Assembly (NCBI GenBank): GCA_036376135.1
Contig: DASVAW010000057.1
Coordinates: forward strand, 1-64,000
Reading direction: 5' to 3'
Origin: Candidatus Polarisedimenticolaceae bacterium
GTDB taxonomy: Bacteria > Acidobacteriota > Polarisedimenticolia > Polarisedimenticolales > DASRJG01
DNA length: 64,000 nucleotides
The notes below the pieces were generated by a model, which saw nothing but the letters and a program-made list of their open reading frames with translations, was not told the origin of the DNA and did no database searches. Both the position numbers and the translations under genes were made by a program. The stretch's first letter is position 1. Each line of letters opens with the position of its first letter. This document shows, piece after piece, positions 26,721-34,172 of the stretch.

Positions 26721-29402
26721 CTACCGCCCCAGCCCCTCCGTCCAGTGCTGCACGAGGGTGACCGGCTCGACGTCCTGCTGCTCGACCGGTCGGTTCACGA
26801 GGATGCGCCGCCCGTCCGGGGCGAGGTCGTAGTGCATCCCGACCGCCTGGCGCAATCTCGGGTCGACCAGCCGGCGGGGCACGGAGGCCGAGAACTCGGG
26901 AGCGGTCCGCAGCGAGGCCACCATCAGCTTGTCGTCCGAGGACTGGTAGACGATCTCCGTTCCGTCGCGGGTGAAGCGCGGGCGCGTCCCGCCTTCCGTC
27001 GAGATCTGCCACTTCCCCCCTTCGGCGCCCAACGCCTGGACGTACACCTCGTTCTGCCCCGACTCGTTGGAGAAGTAGGCGAGCCAGCGCCCGTCGGGGG
27101 AGATCACCGGCACGAGCTCGTTGAACGGGGTCTCGAGGAACGGGCGCGCCTTCCCGCTCGCGACGTCGAGCAGCGAGATGTCCCACAACGTGCGCCTGCC
27201 CACGTTGTTGGTCATGAGCGTGGCGGTCTTCCCGTCGGCGGTGAAGGCGTGGAGGAGCGTCGTCTCCGGGTCGGCGTACACCAGCTCGTCGGCCCCCGTT
27301 CCGGAGCTCGATTTCCGGTAGACGTCCCCGCGTCCCTGCCGGTTCGAGGTGAAGTAGACCCAGCGGTCGTCCGGCGACCAGGTCGGCGTCGATTCGTCCC
27401 CCGCGTCGAACGTCAGGCGCGTCGAGGTGCCGCGCTCGAGGTCGAGCACCCAGATGTCCGACTTCTGCGACTTGGGGTCGAGCGCGGCCACGGCGACGCG
27501 CCGGCCGTCGTGCGAGAGGGCGATCCCCCGGTAATCGCCGGGTTTCCCGGCGTTCCCCAGCTCGCGGCCCTCCCGATCCACCCAGGCGAGCTGGGAGAGC
27601 GTCGAGGTCGCGCCGGCCTGGAAGGCGAGCAGGCCGTCGTCCGAGACGCTGCACGGCGTCTCCCAGCGCGACGTGCGCCCCATGTTCTCCGCGACCGGCA
27701 CCGCCTCGCCGACGAGCTCGAGTTTCGCCTCGTCCAGGCGCTGCGCGAGCAGCGTGCGATCGCGAAGGAACAACACGTGTCCCGACGGGGCGTAGCGCGC
27801 GGAGGCGTTCGTGCCGATCAGCCGCTTTCTCTCCTTCGACGCCGTCGAGCCCACGTAGAGGAGGAACCCGTCCTGGGAGCCTTCCCGCTCCTGGCGGCCC
27901 TCCGAAAGGAAAAGGAAGTGCACGCCGTCCCCCAGGAAGTCCGGATGGCGATGCGAGATCTCGCCGTCGGCCGCGTCGAGCGCGGTCACCGGGACGGGCG
28001 TCCCGCCGCCCGCGGGCACCTTGTAGATGGGGTCGGAGGTCGACGGCGTGAAGACGATCGTCCCGTCCGTGCTCCACGAACCGCCGCGGCCGGCGGCGGC
28101 GTCGGCCAGCGCCTGGGGAGGCCCGCCGTTCGAGTCGATCTTCTTGAGCTTTCCCCCCGCGAAGAACCCGAGGAACCGGCTGTCGGGCGACCAGAAGGGA
28201 TGGGTGGCCCCCTCGGTCCCGGCCAGCGGCTGCGCGGTGAGCGCGTCGAGGGCCCGGACCCACAACACGTCCTTCGCCTCCGCGTTGCGTGCGATGAAGG
28301 CGATGCGGCGCCCGTCCGGGGACAACGTCCCCACCCCCGAGGTCACCTCGAACCTCGTGCCGTCGGGCGGGAGCAGCGACGAGCGGACCACGCGCGGCGG
28401 AGCGACCCGCGATTGCATCACCGCGGCGGTGGCGAGGATCGCGACGGCGGCCGTGACGGCGTGGAACGTCCACGCCAGGCGCGTCCTCACCTTCCGCTTC
28501 GCGGCGATCGGGGCCGCTTCGCCCGCACGCGAGCCCGCGGCGACGAGGAAGCGCAACTGGTCGGCGAGATCGCGCGTGGTCTGCCAGCGGTCGTCGGGGT
28601 CCTTTTCGAGGCACTTCTTGATCAGGTGGTCGAGGGCCGGGGGGGTGAGCGGCGCGACCGCGCTGAGCGGCTGCGGCGATCCCGAGACGATCGCGGCGAT
28701 CAGCGAAGTGCGGGTCTTCCCTTCGAAGGCGGCACGCCCCGTCGCCATCTCGTACAGGAGCGCACCGAACGCGAAGATGTCGGTGCGGGCGTCGGCCTCG
28801 AGCCCCTCGAGCTGCTCGGGGGCCATGTACTGGAACGTTCCGAGAATCGTCCCCGCCTCCGTCAGCGGCTTGTGCATCGTCGGGCTGTCCGGGCTCGCGG
28901 GGGCCGTCGAGCCCCCCGTGACGAGCGGTCCGGACTTCGCGAGGCCGAAGTCGAGGAGCTTCGCCCCCGACTTCGTGAGCATCACGTTTCCCGGTTTCAG
29001 GTCCCGGTGGACGATCCCGCGACGGTGGGCGGCGTCGAGGGCGGAGGCGATCTCGATCCCGTGGCGCAACACCTGCTCGATCGCGAGCGGCCCGCGGCGC
29101 AGACGATCGCCGAGCGACTCGCCCTCGATCAGCTCCATCACGAGGAAGTCCAGTCCCCCCTCGTGTCCGACGTCGAAGAGGCTGCAGACGTGGGGGTGGC
29201 TCAGTTGCGAGATCGTCTGCGCCTCGCGCTCGAACCTCTCCTTGAGCTCCGGGTTCGCGGCGAAGTCCGCGGGAAGGACCTTCACGGCGACTTCGCGTCC
29301 GAGTCGCGTGTCCCGTGCGCGGTAGACCTCTCCCATCCCGCCGGCGCCGATCGGCGCGACGATCTCGTACGGACCCAGGCGGGTCCCGGCGGACAGGCTC
29401 AT
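26721..29402 (-). CDS. Ser/Thr protein kinase with C-terminal PD40 beta-propeller
   Basis: 893 residues. Complete kinase: GAGGMGEVY loop (19-27), AVK lysine 41, HRDLKPGN (H132, D134), DFG (151-153), APEQL. A membrane helix lies near 310-330 (HAVTAAVAILATAAVM). The external half is a series of PD40/WD40-like repeats, each with a motif such as LSPDGRRIAFIA, WSPDDRWVYFTS or ISPDGRWLAYFS. This architecture is common in Acidobacteriota. It is the third minus-strand gene after a DUF4382 lipoprotein and a TlpA-like protein. A palindromic TAGACT-containing site overlaps the upstream gene's stop 32 bases before the ATG. Confidence 0.95.
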   Translation of the reverse strand: MSLSAGTRLGPYEIVAPIGAGGMGEVYRARDTRLGREVAVKVLPADFAANPELKERFEREAQTISQLSHPHVCSLFDVGHEGGLDFLVMELIEGESLGDRLRRGPLAIEQVLRHGIEIASALDAAHRRGIVHRDLKPGNVMLTKSGAKLLDFGLAKSGPLVTGGSTAPASPDSPTMHKPLTEAGTILGTFQYMAPEQLEGLEADARTDIFAFGALLYEMATGRAAFEGKTRTSLIAAIVSGSPQPLSAVAPLTPPALDHLIKKCLEKDPDDRWQTTRDLADQLRFLVAAGSRAGEAAPIAAKRKVRTRLAWTFHAVTAAVAILATAAVMQSRVAPPRVVRSSLLPPDGTRFEVTSGVGTLSPDGRRIAFIARNAEAKDVLWVRALDALTAQPLAGTEGATHPFWSPDSRFLGFFAGGKLKKIDSNGGPPQALADAAAGRGGSWSTDGTIVFTPSTSDPIYKVPAGGGTPVPVTALDAADGEISHRHPDFLGDGVHFLFLSEGRQEREGSQDGFLLYVGSTASKERKRLIGTNASARYAPSGHVLFLRDRTLLAQRLDEAKLELVGEAVPVAENMGRTSRWETPCSVSDDGLLAFQAGATSTLSQLAWVDREGRELGNAGKPGDYRGIALSHDGRRVAVAALDPKSQKSDIWVLDLERGTSTRLTFDAGDESTPTWSPDDRWVYFTSNRQGRGDVYRKSSSGTGADELVYADPETTLLHAFTADGKTATLMTNNVGRRTLWDISLLDVASGKARPFLETPFNELVPVISPDGRWLAYFSNESGQNEVYVQALGAEGGKWQISTEGGTRPRFTRDGTEIVYQSSDDKLMVASLRTAPEFSASVPRRLVDPRLRQAVGMHYDLAPDGRRILVNRPVEQQDVEPVTLVQHWTEGLGR

Positions 29403-29434
29403 GGCGAGAATCCCCCCTCAGGAATGCGGGGGGT

Positions 29435-29440
29435 AGTCTA
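29435..29440 (-). promoter_or_regulatory. Candidate -10 element TAGACT within the palindrome GGTAGTCTACC
   Basis: Minus-strand TAGACT, 32 bases upstream of the PD40 kinase ATG, inside an 11-base palindrome (GGTAG-T-CTACC) that also contains the TAG stop of the TlpA-like gene. It may give the kinase its own promoter. No -35 box is evident. Confidence 0.25.
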
Positions 29441-30088
29441 CCGGGGAACGTCCGCGGCGGGAGCGATTCGATCGAGCATCTCGATCAGCGCACGGTAGTC
29501 GCTGCGGCATCCGTCATGCGCGGGCCCCCCTCCGTCCTCGTGGTACTCCCCGCCGGGGTGCACGAATCGAATCGCGCCTTCCCCGTCGAGCACCCACGTG
29601 ATGGAGGTCCACGGCGCGTCGTTCAGATCCTGCCACCAGGCGCGCACCAGGCTCCAGTCCTCGTCGACCGCGACCGGGAAGGTCACGCCGAGCGATCTCA
29701 CGAAGGCGGCGACGTCCGCCGAGGCCGTCGGAGCCGGCGGCTTCGGGTGATAGACGCCGAGGATCGTGACGCGGTCGCCGTAGCGCTCGTGCATTCGTTG
29801 CAGCGTCGGCATCGTGGACGCGCAGAAGGGGCACTCGTTCGTGAAGCTGCGGATCACGACGACCCGCCCCTCGAGCGACGCGAGGGTGCGCGGCTTCCCG
29901 TCCAGCCAGCGCAGCGCCGGGAGCGCCGGCGCCGCCATCCCCACGAGCTTCGCCGCGGCGGCCTGGTCCCCCCGGCCGATCGGCCCGGGGCGAGAGACCG
30001 CCTTCGCGGGATCGGTCGTCGGGAGCGCTCCGGCCGCGGCCGCGAGGGCGTAGAGAAGGGCGGCGAGGGACGGGGCGAGGGGCTGCAT
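29438..30088 (-). CDS. TlpA-like secreted thiol-disulfide oxidoreductase
   Basis: 216 residues. Hydrophobic signal region (about 1-22), then a redoxin/AhpC-TSA-type thioredoxin fold: GMAAPALPALRWLDGKPRTL, VVVIRSFTNECPFC with CPFC as the redox motif, and a cis-Pro-like SITWVLDGEGAIRFVHPGG. A late single cysteine is present in HDGCRSDY. It probably acts on disulfides in the periplasm, although peroxiredoxin-like activity is possible. It lies 25 bases after the DUF4382 gene and 35 bases before the PD40 kinase, so the three may be one transcript. Confidence 0.86.
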   Translation of the reverse strand: MQPLAPSLAALLYALAAAAGALPTTDPAKAVSRPGPIGRGDQAAAAKLVGMAAPALPALRWLDGKPRTLASLEGRVVVIRSFTNECPFCASTMPTLQRMHERYGDRVTILGVYHPKPPAPTASADVAAFVRSLGVTFPVAVDEDWSLVRAWWQDLNDAPWTSITWVLDGEGAIRFVHPGGEYHEDGGGPAHDGCRSDYRALIEMLDRIAPAADVPR

Positions 30089-30113
30089 TCGCCGAGGATA
30101 ACCCGATGCGTCG

Positions 30114-30719
30114 TCAGGGCATCGCCAATCCGTCGCGCCGCTTCTCCTGCAGCAACGGCGTGAACAGGACGTCGTTCACCGTCGTCCCCGTCGCCCCTTG
30201 CAGCACGAAGTTCTGATTCACGTCGAAGTCGACCACGACGATCGTGATCTCCCCCGGGTCGGCGTCGATCGGAGTCGCGAGCTGGACCTTGATCCCCGAT
30301 TGCATGCCGCTGGGCACCTTCAGGCTGCGGAAGTTGGTGCCGTCCTCGAAGGTCAGCCCCGGAACGAGGGTGACGTCGGCCGATTCGACCACCAGGCGCA
30401 GCTGGCCGTAGGTTCCGGCGGGGACCACACGGTCGGCGAGCAGGGCCTCGACGCCGTTCCGGAGGTCGAGGAGGTCGTAGGTCACCGACGGATCGCCCGC
30501 CGGCATGACGTCGACGTGCGGGCCGGCGTCCGAGGTGAGATAAACCCGCGAGATCGTCACGTTCGCGGATTCGATGGAGTCCGAAGGAGCGTCGGTGAGC
30601 AACACCCGCACCTGGGAGCTCCCCCCCGTGACCTCGTTCGTGCCGCTGCACCCCACGAGGCCTGTGGTAAGAACGACCGTCCCGAGCAAGAAGAACACGG
30701 CAAGACGCGGGACCGACAT
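30114..30719 (-). CDS. DUF4382 domain lipoprotein (copy 2)
   Basis: 201 residues. Lipoprotein signal with lipobox LVGC and then CSGTNEVTGGSSQVRVLLTD, closely matching the linker of the copy at 14785-15387. The DUF4382 body is textbook: APSDSIESANVTISRVYL, VTYDLLDLRNGVEALLADR, VPAGTYGQLRLVVESADV, GIKVQLATPIDADPGE and a closing NDVLFTPLLQEK. A strong ribosome site (GAGGAGGTGG) precedes the ATG. Probably surface-exposed or periplasmic; function unknown. It may be co-transcribed with the TlpA-like and kinase genes that follow. Confidence 0.9.
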   Translation of the reverse strand: MSVPRLAVFFLLGTVVLTTGLVGCSGTNEVTGGSSQVRVLLTDAPSDSIESANVTISRVYLTSDAGPHVDVMPAGDPSVTYDLLDLRNGVEALLADRVVPAGTYGQLRLVVESADVTLVPGLTFEDGTNFRSLKVPSGMQSGIKVQLATPIDADPGEITIVVVDFDVNQNFVLQGATGTTVNDVLFTPLLQEKRRDGLAMP

Positions 30720-30795
30720 GGGCCACCTCCTCGAGTTCGTGGTGAGGGGAATATCCTGCGATCCGCGTGCCAGCGGGGGATTTGCGTGCGCCGGC

Positions 30796-31953
30796 TCAGC
30801 GCTTCGTCGCGAGGCGCCAGAACTGCTTCTCGTTCAGTAAGACGATTTTCTGGCCTTTCTCGCGGAGGCGCTTGATCTCCATGAGCTTGAGGCCGGCCTC
30901 GCGCCCTGCGGCCTGCAGGGGGTTGGGGCGCCCGCGCACGACCACGCTCGTCTTCGCCGAGGGGCCGCCGTGCACGATCGCCCCCGCCCGCTTCGCGGCC
31001 TCGGCCGCGTCGCTTCGCGGCTTGCTGAGGATCCCGGTGAAGGCGAGGTGCACCCCCCGGAGCGACCGCAGCGCGCCCGAGCGCAGCGGGGCGGGGCTGC
31101 GCTGGAGCGCCTCGATGAGCTCGCCCGCGCTCTCGTAGCGCTTGCGCCGCTCGCCGATGCACCGGTGCACGATCTCCTTCAGCGGGTCGCTGCAGTCGAG
31201 GTGGCGGACCTCGCCGGTGCGGATGCGCTTGGAGGCGTCCCCCTTCACCAGCATCGCGAGGAGCTGGCCGACCTGGTAGACGTCGTCGCGCGCCTGCCAC
31301 TTGGGGACCGCCCCCGCCACGATCTCGCTCGGTGCCATCGCGGGGTTGAGCGTGCGCGCGGGAAGCCCGCGGCGGTCGCTCATCGAGCGCACGATCCCGA
31401 AGTCGCCGAGCTTGAGGCGCCGGTCGTCGCAGACGAAGACGTTCATCGGAGTGAGGTCGCGATGGAGGAGCTCGCCCCGGTGCAGCTTTCCGAGGACCTC
31501 GAGGATCCCGGCGATCTCGCGTCGGGCGGTGCGCTCGGGCCAGGGTTTCTGCGTCTTGCGCAGGTAGGCGCTCAGGTCGCCGTGGCGCGCGTATTCGAGG
31601 GCGAGCGCATACAGCGGACGTTCACGCGGCAACACGAGCGCGAAGCGGTCGTAGACCCGTATCGCGCGCGGGTGCCCCTCGAGCAGCTGGCCGAAATACG
31701 CCTCGCGCAGCCAGCCGTCGATGATCGAGCTGACCTTGATGCAGAGGTGCTCGGGGATCTCCTTCGAGCGACCCAGGCGCCTCGAGAGGTAGACCTGACC
31801 GAACCCGCCGGAGCCGAGCAGGCGCTCGACTTCGTAGAGCACTCCCGTTTCGGGGCTGTGCAGGACCTGCCCGGCTCTCACCAGCGGCTCCCCGGCTTCG
31901 GTCCGCGCCGATCGCCGGGTGCGCGTCGTCGCCTGCGTGGCCCGTCCGTTCAC
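30796..31953 (-). CDS. Ser/Thr protein kinase fused to a C-terminal BRCT domain
   Basis: 385 residues, no membrane helix. The kinase spans about 40-290: GSGGFGQVY loop (47-55), CIK lysine 73, HRDLTPMN (H164, D166), GDFG (184-186), and an APSE in place of the usual APE. The remaining 85 residues (about 298-385) read like a BRCT domain: LRGVHLAFTGILSKPR, then the AKRAGAIVHGG glycine pair, SAKTSVVVRGRPN and a final hydrophobic-Trp helix NEKQFWRLA. BRCT domains occur in bacterial DNA ligase and bind phosphopeptides or DNA ends; fusion to a soluble kinase is unusual. GTG start. It lies 18 bases after the Cys-rich secreted-protein gene. Confidence 0.85.
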   Translation of the reverse strand: MNGRATQATTRTRRSARTEAGEPLVRAGQVLHSPETGVLYEVERLLGSGGFGQVYLSRRLGRSKEIPEHLCIKVSSIIDGWLREAYFGQLLEGHPRAIRVYDRFALVLPRERPLYALALEYARHGDLSAYLRKTQKPWPERTARREIAGILEVLGKLHRGELLHRDLTPMNVFVCDDRRLKLGDFGIVRSMSDRRGLPARTLNPAMAPSEIVAGAVPKWQARDDVYQVGQLLAMLVKGDASKRIRTGEVRHLDCSDPLKEIVHRCIGERRKRYESAGELIEALQRSPAPLRSGALRSLRGVHLAFTGILSKPRSDAAEAAKRAGAIVHGGPSAKTSVVVRGRPNPLQAAGREAGLKLMEIKRLREKGQKIVLLNEKQFWRLATKR

Positions 31954-31971
31954 GGGCCCATCATGCCCCAG

Positions 31972-33195
31972 CTACTTCCTCGCCGGGGTCCTCGTCGCGG
32001 CCTTGCCGGGGGACACGCTCGATCCGGCCTCGGGTTTCCCCGGCTGCACCGGGAAGCACGCCCGTTGCCCCTGCGGGGTGCACAGCTGCGTGTCGATCGC
32101 GTCCAGTCGCGAGGTCAGGTACGTCGCGAGCAGGTCGATCTGCTGCGCCATCGCGGCGAGGCGGGCCTGGACGTCGTCGAGGGCGGCTTCGGTGTTCCCG
32201 GCGGAGATCGCGAGCGCATCGAGGTTCGACTTGAGCTCGGTCGTGCACCGGGTGAGCCGGTCCATCTGCGCGCCGTCGTTCGTGTCCGCGGCGACCTGGA
32301 AGCCGTCGTTCACCGCGTTCGCGATCCCGTCGAGGATCGCGAGGACGAGACACCCCGCCTCGCAGTTCCAGCCGAAGGCGTCCTGGTTGCAGACGACCGA
32401 GCAGCCGTTGAACGCCGCCCCCGTCACGTTCTTGGCGACCTGCGACGCCTGGAGCGCCACCGGGCCGGGGAAGAGATCGTAGGCGTACTGGTTGCAGTCG
32501 AGCGGGGCGCGCGTGGCGGGCATCGCGGCGTACGCCTGACGCATCCGCGCCGTCGTGCGGGTGATCTCGTCCGTCGCCTCGTCGAGGGCGACCGAAAGCT
32601 CGTCGATCTCCTGCTCGGCCTCCACCGCCGCCTCGGGGTCGTAGTTGTCCGCGTCGCTCGCCGGCGGCGCCTGGCAGATCTGGACGCACACCTCCTTGTT
32701 CCGGCCCTTCGTCTCGCACAGGCCGTCGTCGTCGCCGATCCCGTCGCCGGCGACCTCCTCGCAGACCTCGCCCGCCTCGCACGGCTGGGCGTCGTCTCCC
32801 TTCCCGTCGCCGAGCTTCTCCTTGATGTAGCAGTCCTCCTCCGCGGACTTCTGCTTCTTGACCTTCGCGCGGAACAACTGCGCCTGGTGGGCGCGGACCT
32901 TCGCGGTCTGCGCGCGCTCGCGGCTCGCGAGCAGCGAGGACACCTGCGCGTCGGAGAAGACCGGCGCGCGGTTCATCGCGCGGCTGGCTCGGTCGAACTC
33001 GATCGCCGCGTCGACGTACCGGAACATCGCCGCGTTGGCGTTCTCGGTCTTGCAGTCGATGCGGTCGTTGTACCGCTCCGCCGGGAACTCGGCGTCGCAG
33101 TCCCGCTCGACCGGCGGCGCCGCCCAGGCACCCGCCGCGAGCGTCGTGGCGAGGAGGAGGAGGATGAGGATGGGCAGGAATCGGCTGCGCTGCAT
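31972..33195 (-). CDS. Cys-rich secreted protein with Asp/Gly-rich repeats
   Basis: 407 residues. Signal peptide (LLLLATTLAAGAWA). A coiled region (about 60-110) leads to a Cys/Asp/Gly-rich stretch near 120-180, with GDGKGDDAQPCEAGEVC and GDGIGDDDGLCETKG, which resembles thrombospondin type-3 calcium-binding repeats. Helical regions with further Cys pairs (CSVVCNQ, CEAGC) and a C-terminal low-complexity tail (PGKAATRTPARK) follow. No family recognised. GGGAGG precedes the ATG at 33195; the longer frame to 33273 lacks a signal peptide. Adjacent to the kinase-BRCT gene on the same strand. Confidence 0.75.
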   Translation of the reverse strand: MQRSRFLPILILLLLATTLAAGAWAAPPVERDCDAEFPAERYNDRIDCKTENANAAMFRYVDAAIEFDRASRAMNRAPVFSDAQVSSLLASRERAQTAKVRAHQAQLFRAKVKKQKSAEEDCYIKEKLGDGKGDDAQPCEAGEVCEEVAGDGIGDDDGLCETKGRNKEVCVQICQAPPASDADNYDPEAAVEAEQEIDELSVALDEATDEITRTTARMRQAYAAMPATRAPLDCNQYAYDLFPGPVALQASQVAKNVTGAAFNGCSVVCNQDAFGWNCEAGCLVLAILDGIANAVNDGFQVAADTNDGAQMDRLTRCTTELKSNLDALAISAGNTEAALDDVQARLAAMAQQIDLLATYLTSRLDAIDTQLCTPQGQRACFPVQPGKPEAGSSVSPGKAATRTPARK

Positions 33196-33298
33196 GACGG
33201 CACCTCCCGGGCGCATCGCGCCATCGGACGGGGCCGTGCCACAGGAATACGACCGATCGTTCCCCGCTTCCATGGGGAGTTGTGGTTTTGCCGCAGAT

Positions 33299-33315
33299 CG
33301 TTGAATCGTTCAACG
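33299..33315. promoter_or_regulatory. Perfect palindrome CGTTGAA-N3-TTCAACG, candidate operator
   Basis: A 17-base site with two 7-bp arms in the divergent gap between the Cys-rich secreted protein (minus, starts 33195) and the DNRLRE protein (plus, starts 33372). The arms are the most AT-rich in the gap, as expected of a repressor or activator site. It could control either or both genes. Confidence 0.5.
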
Positions 33316-33344
33316 GTTGGGACGCTTTCGCCGTATGTGTATTC

Positions 33345-33358
33345 CGGCCTTCGGGCCG
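33345..33358 (+). other. UUCG tetraloop hairpin in the leader of the DNRLRE gene
   Basis: CGGCC-TTCG-GGCCG forms a 5-bp stem closed by a stable TTCG tetraloop, ending 13 bases before the ATG at 33372. It may set translation efficiency or end transcripts entering from upstream. No T-tract follows. Confidence 0.4.
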
Positions 33359-33371
33359 TGGAGAACCGGCG

Positions 33372-34070
33372 ATGCGACGTTTCGTGACCACCGCGTCGAT
33401 CCTGGCCGTCGTGTCGCTGGCGACGCCCTCGCGCGCGGAGACCGTCCTCGTTCCCGCGGACCGCGACGCCACGCTCATCGAGGATCCCGACGGCGCCCTG
33501 GCCAACGGCTCGGGGCCGGTGTTGTTCGCGGGGCGGACGAATCAGGGGGCGGGGAGCGTCCGGCGCGGACTCCTCCGCTTCGACGTCGCGGGATCGCTTC
33601 CGCCGAGGGCGATCGTGGAGTCGGTGACCCTCCACCTGACCGCGCTCCCGGGGAACCCCGACCCGTCCCGGTTCCGTCTCTACCGCGTCCTCGAGGATTG
33701 GGGGGAAGGCGCCTCGTTCACGACGGGCGGGCGTGGGGCCCCCTCCGAGCCCGGTGACGCGACCTGGCTCCACACCTTCCACGACGACCGGTTCTGGGAG
33801 TACGCCGGGGGGCGATTTGTCGGAACGGCAAGCGCCGCGTTCGAGACGGAAGGCCCGGGGGCGTACGCCGTCGCCGGCGATCGCAAGCTGCTCGCGGACA
33901 CCCGACTCTGGGCCGCGGCGCCGTCGCGGAACTTCGGCTGGATCCTGATCGGGGACGAGACGCGGCCGCAGAGCGTCCAGCCGTTCGCGACCCGCGAGGC
34001 CGACGATCCCGGGCAGCCCCCGGTTCTCGAGATCACCTTCCGCGTGGCGGGTGAGCCGCACCCCCGTTGA
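33372..34070 (+). CDS. Secreted DNRLRE-domain protein
   Basis: 232 residues with a signal peptide (ending PSRA). The mature protein is one DNRLRE-type beta-sandwich: AETVLVPADRDATLIED with a substrate-facing start, GPVLFAGRTNQGAGSVRRGLL, RFDVAGSLPPRAIVESVTL and a final strand LEITFRVAG. Similar domains bind or decorate surface polymers; this one has no other module. The next gene carries a related N-terminal domain, so the two are probably products of duplication and may share a location. ATG at 33372 starts the signal peptide. Confidence 0.85.
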   Translation: MRRFVTTASILAVVSLATPSRAETVLVPADRDATLIEDPDGALANGSGPVLFAGRTNQGAGSVRRGLLRFDVAGSLPPRAIVESVTLHLTALPGNPDPSRFRLYRVLEDWGEGASFTTGGRGAPSEPGDATWLHTFHDDRFWEYAGGRFVGTASAAFETEGPGAYAVAGDRKLLADTRLWAAAPSRNFGWILIGDETRPQSVQPFATREADDPGQPPVLEITFRVAGEPHPR

Positions 34071-34172
34071 TCGATGTCACGCGGGGGGCGGCGCGATCGA
34101 GGCTGCGCGCCGGTACCCTTTCTCCGTAAAGCGGTCGCCGCGTGGTCGGCGCCGTTCTCCGGGGGTCCCGTC

